Below are positions 1 through 7,764 of a stretch of DNA of 64,000 nucleotides, one piece after another (positions within the stretch are counted from its first letter, which is position 1; each line of letters starts with the position of its first letter). Below the pieces are notes generated by a model, which saw only the letters and a program-made list of their open reading frames with translations, was not told where the DNA came from and searched no databases. A program made the translations under genes and the position numbers. This stretch comes from Yinghuangia soli (GTDB lineage Bacteria > Actinomycetota > Actinomycetes > Streptomycetales > Streptomycetaceae). Location: positions 1 to 64,000 of the forward strand of contig NZ_JAKFHA010000001.1 in the NCBI RefSeq assembly GCF_021502675.1, given 5' to 3'.

Positions 1-120
1 TGGCTCCACGGCTTCCGCCGCCTACGGATCCGCTGGGAACGCCGCGACGACATCCACGAAGCCTTCCTCGCCCTCGCCACCTGCCTCATCACGCTCAGGC
101 ACGTACAACGCCTTTGTTAG
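1..120 (+). CDS. IS5-type transposase, C-terminal fragment (5' end outside window)
   Basis: Reading in frame from base 1 gives 39 residues ending LITLRHVQRLC and a TAG at 118-120. The series FRRLRIRWERRDDIHEAFL is the usual C-terminus of IS5-group (DDE_Tnp_1) transposases of actinomycetes, which cut and rejoin IS ends through an RNase-H-fold DDE site. The catalytic part lies outside the window, so activity cannot be judged. The gene runs head-on into the methyltransferase gene, with only six bases between the two stop codons. Confidence 0.75.
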   Translation, partial: WLHGFRRLRIRWERRDDIHEAFLALATCLITLRHVQRLC

Positions 121-130
121 GACCACTTAG
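1..130. mobile_element. Right part of an IS5-family element, end near base 130
   Basis: The stretch after the transposase stop, TGTTAGGACCACTTAG (115-130), has the look of an IS5-group terminal repeat, which usually sits directly behind the transposase gene. The partner repeat and any target duplication would be left of base 1, so the boundary is inferred. Confidence 0.4.
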
Positions 131-1461
131 CGAAGCCGGAGAGGCCAGGACTCTCCGTCCGGGCTGTCGAGCCATGCGCGCTGCTCCTCGGCGCCCACGG
201 TCAGCCCGAAGCGTTCCGGTTCGGGGCGGCCGTGCGCTGCCCACCATGCGCGGGCATCGGCGACTTCGTCCCACAGTGAGCGTGGTCCGGCCTGCATGAT
301 GTCGGGGGCGTGGTCGTCGCTGAATCCGGCGTACGCCACGGACCGGTCACTGGTCGAGTAGAGCCAGATCGACACCGCCCCTTCTTCCGTGCGCGCAGGG
401 TTCACGAAGCAGTCCCGTACGCGCAGGCCTACGGCGAACCCGCCGTCTTGACCGATCACCTGTGCGGCTTCCTGCCATGTCAGGTCGCTGTGCCCTTCCC
501 GGCCGTCGTCGTCCCACCCCTTGGGGGCGTAGGCCGCGTGCTCGGGGTACGTAAGCCGTTGCGCCCGCATCTTCATGAACGACAGGCCACCGCCGAACGG
601 GCCGGATGCCGTCCCGTCATCGCCGACGGTGAGGGTCAGCAGGCGGTCATGCTGCGTGTAGTCCGTTCCCCAGGGCAGGACGATCCGTGCCCCCGGCAGG
701 CATTGCGCGACCCACGCATGCGAGATCCGGCGGATGCCGCAGGTGACATGCACCCCGCTGTACGGCGCACTGCGCGCCCATCCGTCGAATCCGTCGCCAG
801 TGATGACTTCGACGTTGCGGACCCCGGCGCGCTCCAGGTTGCCGCGCGCGACCGTGGCAAGTTCCGCGTCCACCTCGACCGTGGTCACGAACCCGGACGG
901 CCCGGCAATCTCGGCGATCCGCGCCGGTGTATAGCCGGTCCCGGTCCCGATATCGAGATAGGCGCCACCGACGGCCGGTTGCAGCGCGGTGAGCATGTCG
1001 GCGACCGCCCCGGACATCGACGCCGAGGACGTCGCGAGACGCCCCGGCTCCGGCCCCGTGTGCGCGCCGTCGTCCCACTGCGTGACCAGCGGGATATCGG
1101 CGGAGACAAATTCGCTCCACCGCCCGGGAGTTGCCTGCCGGTCCACCGCCGCACCATAGGTTTCCGTGGCGGAATCGAACGGCCAGATGACATCGGGGAT
1201 GAAATCCCGGCGGCTGACGCCCGTCACGGCTTCTTGTGCTTCGGGTCGTTCGCGGGCGGGGGCTGCCGCTGATCGGGGTTCGGCGGCGTCGCGGGCTTGG
1301 GCTCCGGTCGCGGGTTCTGGTCCTTGTGCTTCAGGTCCGGCATGAGCCGTGCCCTCCTTCTGTGCGTGCATCCATGGTGTGCCCTGCCTCGACGAGGCAG
1401 GGGAAAGCTGATCGGCGCGGCGGCGGTGCTCCTCAGGCGTCGTCGGACGCGGTCTGCTCAC
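127..1461 (-). CDS. PIMT-type SAM-dependent methyltransferase (RiPP-associated family)
   Basis: Predicted class I methyltransferase of the protein-L-isoaspartate methyltransferase fold. After about 85 low-complexity Ala/Glu/Pro/Arg residues the conserved part starts at RRDFIPDVIWPF. It continues with IPLVTQWDDGAH, the SAM loop LDIGTGTGYTPARIAEIAG and the acidic VEVDAEL motif. The C-terminal 150 residues are typical of PIMT homologues that accompany peptide-modification loci (FxLD and ATP-grasp systems) rather than of housekeeping repair enzymes of about 220 residues. The GTG start at 1461 lies 10 bases after the stop of the peptide gene, so the two probably form one transcript. The TAA stop at 129-127 lies inside the presumed IS end, so the native last residues may be lost. 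The substrate is unknown; the neighbouring peptide is a candidate. Confidence 0.8.
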   Translation of the reverse strand: MSRPRPTTPEEHRRRADQLSPASSRQGTPWMHAQKEGTAHAGPEAQGPEPATGAQARDAAEPRSAAAPARERPEAQEAVTGVSRRDFIPDVIWPFDSATETYGAAVDRQATPGRWSEFVSADIPLVTQWDDGAHTGPEPGRLATSSASMSGAVADMLTALQPAVGGAYLDIGTGTGYTPARIAEIAGPSGFVTTVEVDAELATVARGNLERAGVRNVEVITGDGFDGWARSAPYSGVHVTCGIRRISHAWVAQCLPGARIVLPWGTDYTQHDRLLTLTVGDDGTASGPFGGGLSFMKMRAQRLTYPEHAAYAPKGWDDDGREGHSDLTWQEAAQVIGQDGGFAVGLRVRDCFVNPARTEEGAVSIWLYSTSDRSVAYAGFSDDHAPDIMQAGPRSLWDEVADARAWWAAHGRPEPERFGLTVGAEEQRAWLDSPDGESWPLRLR

Positions 1462-1471
1462 CCTCTCGCCC

Positions 1472-1621
1472 TCAACATCTGCGGCACTCGCACGGCGACG
1501 GCGGGCCCGGCTGCGGCACCGACAAGAACGGGTCGCGGTGTCGGACCACGTCCACGGCCGGCCCCGGTTCGCTGCCCGGCACGTAGACGCGCATCGTCAT
1601 ACGGCTTACACGTTCGACCAT
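1472..1621 (-). CDS. Small Cys-tailed peptide, candidate modified-peptide precursor
   Basis: A 49-codon reading frame starts at ATG 1621 and is preceded by a perfect AGGAGG seven bases upstream, which strongly supports translation. The product begins MVERVSRMTMRVYVPGSEPG, passes through an acidic/basic middle and a Pro-rich DPFLSVPQPGPPSP stretch, and ends CECRRC with three cysteines in the last six residues. It lacks a signal peptide. It lies ten bases upstream of the PIMT-like methyltransferase, so the enzyme may modify it. There is no FxLD motif and no LanB/LanC-type enzyme in view, so it is not a standard FxLD lanthipeptide. The function is unknown; a small regulatory or metal-binding peptide is the alternative. 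Confidence 0.6.
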   Translation of the reverse strand: MVERVSRMTMRVYVPGSEPGPAVDVVRHRDPFLSVPQPGPPSPCECRRC

Positions 1622-1688
1622 GACCCGCCTCCTGAGTAACCGATCCGTCACCCAGCGAACACCCGACGGCGTACCGTGGGAACGGTTG

Positions 1689-1718
1689 CCATGTCCGCGC
1701 CGCCCGATGCGGACATGG
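1689..1718. promoter_or_regulatory. Perfect 10-bp dyad between divergent genes
   Basis: CCATGTCCGC (1689-1698) and GCGGACATGG (1709-1718) are perfect inverted repeats with 10 bases between them, so their centres are about two helical turns apart. The dyad lies just before the ribosome binding site (1721-1726) of the XRE regulator and inside the 110-bp region shared with the divergent peptide gene. It is a plausible operator for the regulator, or a 5'-leader hairpin. Confidence 0.5.
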
Positions 1719-1731
1719 GAAGGGGGATACG

Positions 1732-2595
1732 GTGGCTGCCCGAATGCGCGAGATCGACCCGACGTCGCCACGAGGCTTGTACGGCGCGGAACTTCGCAGG
1801 CTGCGACTGGCGGCGAAGCTCTCACTTGACGCGCTCGCCACGAAGCTGCACCGGGGCAAGACGTTCGTGTCCGAGATCGAGAGCGGGGCGACCGCCGTAC
1901 CGCCGGGCCTGTCCGAGCAGTTGGACGCGTACTTCGGCACGGACACCTTCACGCGCTGGTATCCGGCGGTGAAGCGGGACATGCACCCGGACCGATACCA
2001 GCGGTTCATGGAACTTGAGCCGAAGGCCGAAATCTTGGAGGAGTACGCGGCGCATGTCGTGCCAGGTCTCTTGCAGACCGCCGAATACGCCCACGCACTG
2101 ATCACCAATGGCTCACCGGATGCAACGCCGGATGAAGTCGAGACCCGGGTGCGCATCCGACTGGAGCGACAGGAGCGGCTGAAAGCGGCTGACCGGCCGC
2201 GCTATTGGGCGGTGCTCGATGAAGCCGTGATCCGTCGCCCGATCGGTGGGCATGCGGTCATGGCCACCCAACTCCGTGCGCTCTTGGCAGCCGTCGCCGA
2301 CCGCACGGTTACCGTGCAGGTCATCCCGTTCGAGGTCGGCGCGCATCCGGCCATGGGTGGTTCGTTGACGCTGCTCACGTTGCCGGACCGGTCCTTGGTG
2401 GCCTACTTGGAAGGGATCAAGTCGGGTGATCTGATTGAAGATCCGGAAACGGCAGCGGAGTACGAACGGACATACGATGTCCTTCGGGCAGTCGCCGTGT
2501 CCCCGGAAGCGTCAGCCGACATGATCCGCGCCGCCGCAGAGGAGTTCGCCCATGACTCGCACCACCCTCGACCTGAGCGCCCGGAAGTGGCGTAA
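1732..2595 (+). CDS. XRE-family regulator with DUF5753 C-terminal domain
   Basis: A 287-residue cytoplasmic DNA-binding protein. The helix-turn-helix lies near residues 14-60 (GAELRRLRLAAKLSLDALAT then TFVSEIESG). The remainder fits the DUF5753 sensor domain, with the signature EPKAEILEEYAAHVVPGLLQ and PRYWAVLDEAVIRRPIGG. GTG at 1732 is chosen because AGGGGG lies five bases upstream; ATG at 1744 is an alternative. Its 3' end overlaps the DUF397 gene, the usual arrangement for this streptomycete pair, in which the small partner binds or antagonises the XRE protein. It probably controls its own operon and perhaps the divergent peptide/methyltransferase genes through the dyad at 1689-1718. Confidence 0.9.
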   Translation: MAARMREIDPTSPRGLYGAELRRLRLAAKLSLDALATKLHRGKTFVSEIESGATAVPPGLSEQLDAYFGTDTFTRWYPAVKRDMHPDRYQRFMELEPKAEILEEYAAHVVPGLLQTAEYAHALITNGSPDATPDEVETRVRIRLERQERLKAADRPRYWAVLDEAVIRRPIGGHAVMATQLRALLAAVADRTVTVQVIPFEVGAHPAMGGSLTLLTLPDRSLVAYLEGIKSGDLIEDPETAAEYERTYDVLRAVAVSPEASADMIRAAAEEFAHDSHHPRPERPEVA

Positions 2596-2758
2596 GAGCA
2601 GCTACAGCAACGCCGACGGCGGGCAGTGTGTGGAGGTTGCCGACGGCTTCCCTGGCGTCGTCCCCGTGCGTGACAGCAAGGATCCGGGGCGCGGCATGCT
2701 CGCCGTGACGTCGTCGTCCTGGTCGTCGCTGACGTTGGCGTTGCGAACGACCGACTGA
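2552..2758 (+). CDS. DUF397 family protein, partner of the XRE regulator
   Basis: A 68-residue protein with the family pattern WRKSSYSNADGGQCVEVADG followed by VPVRDSKDPG. DUF397 proteins are nearly always encoded next to an XRE/DUF5753 regulator and are thought to form an antitoxin-like or anti-regulator pair with it. The ATG at 2552 has a GAGGAG ribosome site at 2539-2544 and lies inside the end of the upstream gene (44-base overlap), so translation is probably coupled. A hairpin at 2779-2808 closes the operon. Confidence 0.9.
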   Translation: MTRTTLDLSARKWRKSSYSNADGGQCVEVADGFPGVVPVRDSKDPGRGMLAVTSSSWSSLTLALRTTD

Positions 2759-2778
2759 CGTTCCGGGAAACGCAGAGC

Positions 2779-2808
2779 AGCCCCGGCCGGATGGTTCCGG
2801 TCGGGGCT
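2779..2808 (+). terminator. Hairpin terminator after DUF397
   Basis: A 12-bp stem, AGCCCCGGCCGG against CCGGTCGGGGCT with one mismatch and a 6-base loop, lies 20 bases after the DUF397 stop and is followed by a GT-rich run. Confidence 0.7.
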
Positions 2809-2872
2809 GTGTGTTGTGTTGCCGCGGGGCGTCGGTTCCATTGATTCGTCCGGCTGGGAGTATGGGGCGGTC

Positions 2873-3493
2873 ATGTCTCCCTCCTCTGCTCCGCTTCGGG
2901 TGCTGCGTGCCGGGCTGTTTGCCGCGGTGGGCGTTGTGCTGTCCGTGGGCGGGCACGTGGTGGCTTCCGGGGCGTCGGTGCCGGGGTGGGCCGTCGCGGT
3001 GGCGGCTGCGGTCGGGTTCGGGGTGGGCTGGTCGGGGGCGGGACGCGAGTGCGGGCTGCTGCGGATGCTCGTGGCGGTGGTCGGCGGGCAGGTGCTGCTG
3101 CACGAATGGTTCGGGTGGGCGGCGGCGCAGGGCGCGAGTGCGGGGCATTCGGGCCATGCCGACCACACCGGCCATGTTGCGGGCGGTGTCGCGGCGCATG
3201 GCGGGGTTGCGATGGCTGCGGCTCACCTTGCCGTGGCGCTGGTGGCCGCGGTGTGGTTGCGGGTGGGCGAGGCCGCCGTCTTCCGGTTGCTGGCTCGGGT
3301 CGAGGACCGGCTGCGGGCTGGTGTGCTGGCGTTGCTGCGGCTGCTGGTCCGGCCCGTGCCGGGGAGCGGCCCCGCGGTGGTGGCCGCGGGTGGGAGCGTC
3401 CCGGCGCCGGGGAGTCGCCTGCGGACGCGGTACGACGTGGTGCGGCGAGGTCCTCCTGTGTGGTGTGCGAGCCGAATGATCGCGCTGCCGTAA
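2873..3493 (+). CDS. Membrane protein with His-rich loop, upstream of YcnI
   Basis: About 206 residues with roughly four hydrophobic segments (near residues 10-30, 35-55, 65-80 and 115-135 of the ATG-2873 product) and a basic, Pro/Gly-rich C-terminus. Between the third and fourth segments is a histidine cluster, GHSGHADHTGH then HGG and AAAH, suggesting metal binding at the membrane. ATG 2873 is preferred over the earlier TTG at 2816 because the latter adds a non-hydrophobic leader without a ribosome site. The YcnI gene follows 55 bases later on the same strand, so copper handling is the likely context. No named family is recognised. Confidence 0.7.
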   Translation: MSPSSAPLRVLRAGLFAAVGVVLSVGGHVVASGASVPGWAVAVAAAVGFGVGWSGAGRECGLLRMLVAVVGGQVLLHEWFGWAAAQGASAGHSGHADHTGHVAGGVAAHGGVAMAAAHLAVALVAAVWLRVGEAAVFRLLARVEDRLRAGVLALLRLLVRPVPGSGPAVVAAGGSVPAPGSRLRTRYDVVRRGPPVWCASRMIALP

Positions 3494-3548
3494 GGCCTGG
3501 GCAGCGCCGCCCTCCACACCACACTCATCTTCTTCTGGAGCCTTGCTC

Positions 3549-4343
3549 ATGAAGCGTTCTTCTGTGCTGCCCGCGGCGCGGCGGTTTGCCGTCGCCGCGG
3601 TGGTCGCCGGGGCCGTCGCCCTCGGCACCGCTGCCCCCGCCTTCGCGCACAACGAGGTGCACGCGTCCGACGCCCGTGCGCTGGCCACCGACGTCACGCT
3701 GACGTTCGGCGCCGAGGCCGAGTCCAAGACCGCCGGGATCACCTCGCTGCGCGTCGTCCTGCCGCCCGGCATCACGCCGGCCGACGTCTCGCTCGCCAAG
3801 GCGCCCAAGGACTGGACCTACACCCCCGCAGCGGACGGCTTCACCGTCGGAGGCACGGCGCTCGCCGTCGGCACCGACGCGGAGTACGCGATCAAGGTGC
3901 GGCAACTGCCGGACGCCTCGCTGCTGGTCTTCAAGACCCTGCAGACCTACTCGGACGGCCGCATCGACCGCTGGATCGACCCGCCGAAGGGCACCGAGGG
4001 CGCCGACGACCACGCGGACGCTGCCGCAAAGCCCGCGCCGACGCTGACCCTCGGCAAGGCCGCGCCGGGCGCCACCCCGATCCCGGCGACCCCGACCGCA
4101 GCGCCGAGCAGCGCCGCACCCGCAACGTCGGCGGCCCCGGCACCGTCCGCTGCCGCCTCGTCCGCTCCCGCCCCGGTGCCGACGACCACGGTCACCCCGG
4201 GCGCGGCGCAGAGCACGGACAAGGACGACGACTCGTCCCTGGCGCTGCCCGCGACGCTGGGCGCGATCGCCGTATTGCTGGTCCTCGGCGGCGGCTTCTG
4301 GTGGTGGCGCCGCCGCAACGCGGGCGCCGACCCGCGAACCTGA
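3549..4343 (+). CDS. YcnI-type (DUF1775) copper-binding protein, membrane anchored
   Basis: A 264-residue secreted protein. Residues 1-33 form a signal peptide ending AFA, so the mature protein would begin HNEVHASD. The N-terminal histidine is the ligand used in the monohistidine copper brace described for Bacillus YcnI. The DUF1775 domain spans about residues 34-150 (ITSLRVVLPPGITPADVSL, APKDWTYTP, RIDRWIDPP). An Ala/Pro/Thr-rich linker follows, then one transmembrane helix (LGAIAVLLVLGGGFWWW) and a basic tail. ATG 3549 is chosen because GGAG lies nine bases upstream. It probably delivers copper to extracytoplasmic enzymes such as oxidases, together with the upstream His-rich membrane protein. 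Confidence 0.85.
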   Translation: MKRSSVLPAARRFAVAAVVAGAVALGTAAPAFAHNEVHASDARALATDVTLTFGAEAESKTAGITSLRVVLPPGITPADVSLAKAPKDWTYTPAADGFTVGGTALAVGTDAEYAIKVRQLPDASLLVFKTLQTYSDGRIDRWIDPPKGTEGADDHADAAAKPAPTLTLGKAAPGATPIPATPTAAPSSAAPATSAAPAPSAAASSAPAPVPTTTVTPGAAQSTDKDDDSSLALPATLGAIAVLLVLGGGFWWWRRRNAGADPRT

Positions 4344-4356
4344 CCTCTGCGCGTAC

Positions 4357-4385
4357 GCCGGGCCGGCCTCCGCGGTCGGCCCGGC
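4357..4385. terminator. Hairpin between convergent ycnI-like and lysR genes
   Basis: GCCGGGCCGGCC pairs with GGTCGGCCCGGC (one wobble) around a 5-base loop. It sits in the short gap between two convergent genes and could serve both directions. Confidence 0.65.
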
Positions 4386-4439
4386 TCCGCCCTGGAACGC
4401 GTGCACCGCAGAGCGATTCCGCACGAGGCCCCGCGAGCC

Positions 4440-5324
4440 TCAGCCGTACTCCGTCTCCTCGACGCCGCGGGCTCGGGCGTAGGCGCACAGGGCCCTGACC
4501 GCTGGTGTCATCGGTTTGCGGAGCCAGGCGAAGCCGATGGTTCTGCCGACCGGGGGCGCGAAAGACCTTACGGATACCGCCGATTGGAAGCGGTGCGCCA
4601 TGGCGGCGTACCACAGCACCGAGCCCAATCCGCCGGCCACACAGGCCATCCATGCGCCGCGTTCGTCAGTTTCCATCGCGACCACGGGGCGGATGCCGCG
4701 TGTGTCGAAGAGCAGTTCGATGTCCTTGCGGCGGGACGTGCCGACCGGCGGGAGGATCATCGGGAGGCCGTGCAGCGCGTCCAGGGTGACGGGGTCGGGC
4801 AGGTTCACGTCGGGCGGTGAGACGAGGACGACTTCGTGGTGCCAGACCGCGTGCACGCGCATGTCGGAGGGGACCGGCAGGTCGGCGAGGATCAGATCGG
4901 CACGGCCCTCGCGCAGCGCGGTGAAGAGGACTTCGCGTTCGTTGTGGCGCTCGACGACGACGCGGATCTCCGGGTGCCGGAGGTTGAAGCCGGGCAGCAG
5001 CGAACTGATGAACTCGATGGCCAGCGTCTGGGTGGTGAGGAGCAGCAGGCGCTCGTCGGAGCCGGCCGGTTCCGGCTGCACGGTCTGCTCGATGGCGCGG
5101 ATTCCGGCCAGTACGCGGCGCGCCAGGTGCACGACGCGGACGCCCTCGGGCGTCAGCACCATGCCGCGCCCCGACCGTACGAACAGCTCGGCGCGCAGCT
5201 CCCGTTCCAGGGCCTGGAGCGACCGCGACAGCGCAGGCTGGACGACGAAGAGGGCCTGTGCTGCCGCGGTCATGCTCCCGTACTCGACAACGGCGATGAG
5301 ATAACGCAGTTGTTGGAGAGTCAC
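4440..5324 (-). CDS. LysR-family transcriptional regulator
   Basis: About 294 residues. The winged helix-turn-helix is at the N-terminus (TLQQLRYLIAVVEYGSMTAA, QPALSRSLQALERELRAELF), followed by a periplasmic-binding-protein-like effector domain (LLLLTTQTLAIEF, GRADLILADLPVPSDM, GGLGSVLWYAAMAHRF). This layout is standard for CynR-like regulators that sense a small ligand. GTG 5324 gives the usual family N-terminus and has AGGAG 12 bases upstream; ATG 5345 adds seven residues but has no ribosome site. No obvious target gene is divergent from it, since the next gene upstream lies on the same strand. Confidence 0.88.
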   Translation of the reverse strand: MTLQQLRYLIAVVEYGSMTAAAQALFVVQPALSRSLQALERELRAELFVRSGRGMVLTPEGVRVVHLARRVLAGIRAIEQTVQPEPAGSDERLLLLTTQTLAIEFISSLLPGFNLRHPEIRVVVERHNEREVLFTALREGRADLILADLPVPSDMRVHAVWHHEVVLVSPPDVNLPDPVTLDALHGLPMILPPVGTSRRKDIELLFDTRGIRPVVAMETDERGAWMACVAGGLGSVLWYAAMAHRFQSAVSVRSFAPPVGRTIGFAWLRKPMTPAVRALCAYARARGVEETEYG

Positions 5325-5402
5325 GTTCGCACCGTACTCCTGCATTTGTGAACGGTCATCACATCTGAACGGTTGCCGCGTCCGGATGTGACCCCTCACA
5401 AC

Positions 5403-7361
5403 TCAGAACCAGGTCACCGTCCACGTGAATGCGGCGGTGCCGGACTGCCCGGTGGCGTCCGTGGCCTTCACGGTCACCTGGAACGTCCCGACGCCCCAGA
5501 CCGATCCGGTGATCGCCCCGGTGCTGCTGTTGATGCCGACGCCGAACGGCAGTCCGGTGGCGCTGTACGTGAGTGCCGAGCCGGGCACCGACGGGGTGGC
5601 CTGGATCTGGAGGTTCGCCTTCTGGTTGAACTTCGAGGTCTGCTGCCCGGGGTTCGTGACCACGACGCCGGTGGGCTGCGGCGGTGTGACGGTCCACGCG
5701 AAGGACGCGCTCGCGCTGCCGGCCGTGTTCGTCGCCGTCACCGTGACGTTCGACGACCCGGCCGCGGTCGGCGTCCCACTGATCAGACACCCGGAGTTGA
5801 TCGCCAGACCAGCCGGCAGCCCCGAGGCCGCGCACGTTGGCACAGGCGAACCGGTGCGCTGCACCTGGAGATTCACCGCAGTACCCACCTGAGTGCTCTG
5901 CGCCCCCGGACTGGTCACCGTAGGTGCGACGGGTCCCGGGCCGGTGGTGCCGATCGTCCAGACGAACGCCCGGGCGTCGGTGCCCGCCCTGTTCGCGGCG
6001 GTGACCACGACGTTGCTCGTCCCGGCCGTAGTCGGCGTTCCGGTGACCAGGCAGGACGGGCTGATCGCCAGCCCGGCCGGGAGCCCGGTCGCGGTGCACG
6101 TGGGTGCGGGGCTGCCGGTCACCTGGAGTTGCAGTGAGACCGCCGTGCCCGGTGCGGTGGTCTGGTTGCCCGGTGCGGTGAGCACCGGAGGCCGGTCGCC
6201 GCCGCCGACCGGGGAGACCGTCCAACTGAAGGCGACGGTATTGGAGTTGGTGTTGGTCGCATCCTTGGCGGTCGCGGTCGCGTTCGAGGTCCCGGCGGTG
6301 GTCGGCGTGCCCTGCACGGTGCAGCCGCCGCCCGGGTTGGACAGCCCGGCGGGCAGTCCGGTGAACGTGCATGTGTACGGCCCGGTCCCGCCGGAGACCT
6401 GAAGCGCCAGATTGTCGGCGGTCCCGACATCCGAGGTCTGCGCGCCGGGGTCCGTGAGCATCGGGGCGTCGCCGCCCGGGATGGCCTCGGGTGGCAGCGG
6501 CACCTTCCACACCGGGCTGTTGCCGCCCTCGGTGCCGACCAGCAGCGCCTTGCCGTCCGGGGTGTATGTCAGCGATTCGCCCTGCGAGACGCTGGGCAGC
6601 GCGAACGTGGCGATCTGCACGCCCGGGCTGCTGTAGACGTACGCGCTGTTGTAGTCCCGGACGGTGAAGGAGCGGCCGTTGGGAGCGAAGCTGCCGTCGG
6701 TGCCGGTCAGCACCGAATTCCCCACCTTGGTGAAGGTGTTGGTGCCGGACGTGCTGAGCGTGGCCGGCCCCTGGTAGACGCCGCTCGTGCCGGTGCCGAA
6801 CAGGATCTTGGTGGCGATGTAGACCCGGTTGTCGCGCGGGTCGATCATCATCGTCTCGGCGTCGTGCTTGCCGTCCGCGTACGCGACCGCGTACGTCGTC
6901 GGGGTGACGTTCTGATTGGTGAGCGAATCCGGCTCGGCGAAGCGGTGGATCTTCAGGTCGCTGCGCGCCGACAGGTTGTCGCCGATGTCGCCGATGAACA
7001 CGGCCGGGCGGCCTTGTTCGTCCTTTCCGACGCTCATCGCCTCCCAGTCGGAGTTGCTGGTGCCGGTGACGTTGAAGACGGCGCGTACCGCGCACGTCGC
7101 CATGTCGAGGGCGAAGAGCTCGGTGGTGTTGCCGCTGTCGTTGTGGGTGTACATGACCCCCGGGTGTTTGACGCTGAGCGCGAGTCCGCTGGACTCGCCG
7201 ATACGCGCATCTCCTATGGTGCACACGGTGGTCGGCGGGTCGGCGGCCTGCGCCGGCGTCGCCCCGAGGGTCGCGGCGGCGAGCCCCGCGACGACCAGGA
7301 CTGCGGACATCCGGCCGGCGCTGCGGCCGCCGCGTCTCGGCTGGCTGGGTTGTCGGTTCAT
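5403..7361 (-). CDS. Secreted beta-propeller protein with four Ig-like repeats
   Basis: A 652-residue exported protein with an Arg-rich, twin-arginine-like N-terminus (QPRRGGRSAGR) and a signal peptide ending AQA near residue 39. Residues about 45-300 look like a six-bladed propeller (IGESSGLALSVKHPGVMYTH, GDIGDNLSARSDLKIHRF, YADGKHDAETMMIDPRDNRV). Residues about 305-652 contain four Ig/cadherin-like repeats of roughly 85 residues of the putative-Ig type, each with a GLPAGL...C...GTPTTAG core and paired cysteines. The same repeats form the C-terminus of the divergent phosphoesterase. A surface or extracellular-matrix role is likely; the ligand is unknown. Confidence 0.75.
   Translation of the reverse strand: MNRQPSQPRRGGRSAGRMSAVLVVAGLAAATLGATPAQAADPPTTVCTIGDARIGESSGLALSVKHPGVMYTHNDSGNTTELFALDMATCAVRAVFNVTGTSNSDWEAMSVGKDEQGRPAVFIGDIGDNLSARSDLKIHRFAEPDSLTNQNVTPTTYAVAYADGKHDAETMMIDPRDNRVYIATKILFGTGTSGVYQGPATLSTSGTNTFTKVGNSVLTGTDGSFAPNGRSFTVRDYNSAYVYSSPGVQIATFALPSVSQGESLTYTPDGKALLVGTEGGNSPVWKVPLPPEAIPGGDAPMLTDPGAQTSDVGTADNLALQVSGGTGPYTCTFTGLPAGLSNPGGGCTVQGTPTTAGTSNATATAKDATNTNSNTVAFSWTVSPVGGGDRPPVLTAPGNQTTAPGTAVSLQLQVTGSPAPTCTATGLPAGLAISPSCLVTGTPTTAGTSNVVVTAANRAGTDARAFVWTIGTTGPGPVAPTVTSPGAQSTQVGTAVNLQVQRTGSPVPTCAASGLPAGLAINSGCLISGTPTAAGSSNVTVTATNTAGSASASFAWTVTPPQPTGVVVTNPGQQTSKFNQKANLQIQATPSVPGSALTYSATGLPFGVGINSSTGAITGSVWGVGTFQVTVKATDATGQSGTAAFTWTVTWF
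5609..5920 (-). repeat. Long imperfect inverted repeat, copy 1 (Ig-like module)
   Basis: This 312-base stretch, read on the minus strand, is highly similar to 9199-9510 on the plus strand. Both encode the third Ig-like repeat and the start of the fourth (SPGAQSTQVGTAVNLQVQRT through SKFNQK). Differences are mostly silent or conservative, pointing to recent duplication or gene conversion. Confidence 0.75.
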
Positions 7362-7764
7362 GGGTCCAAGAAGAGGGGCCGGTGCTTGCCCGGGTCCAAT
7401 ACCGGTCCCTCATCGACCCATGACGGCAGTTCATCGGTTCCGGACCGTCAGGATCCGCTTCCGGTGCGTGCCCGCCGCGGGCCGTGGTGCGGCCCGGAAC
7501 CGGACCGATTCGGCATCGGTGCATGTCGGCTGGGCACGGAATTCCCGGCCTAGGACGGGAAACCGCAGGTCAGAACCGGTGTCGCGGCCAGGCCTCGGCG
7601 GACGTGCGGATTCCGGTCGTTGACCCTTCGCGGCCCCCGCCGGACCATGCGCGCAGTGGCCTGGCCCTCCCTCCGCCATGCCCCGGCGCAGCCTCCGTCC
7701 GGCGCGCGAGCAACGCCTCAATTGCCCGTTCGCAGTGCCTGTGATTGTCCAAGGAGGCAACCCC
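7362..7764. other. 403-bp divergent intergenic region
   Basis: No gene is apparent between the two divergent secreted-protein genes. The region should hold both promoters. Apart from the strong AAGGAGG ribosome site at 7751-7757 for the phosphoesterase and several GC-rich partial dyads, I see no clear operator. Confidence 0.5.

Noticed and set aside
310-1272. 320-codon frame antisense to the methyltransferase
   Set aside because: Low-complexity Arg/Pro/Gly composition, no ribosome site or motif; explained by codon bias of the real gene.
127-1621. Complete FxLD lanthipeptide cluster
   Set aside because: The peptide has no FxLD leader motif and there are no dehydratase or cyclase genes in view.
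4230-4260. LPATL near the YcnI C-terminus as a sortase signal
   Set aside because: It does not match LPXTG or LAXTG, and it lies at the start of a transmembrane helix, so simple membrane anchoring explains it.
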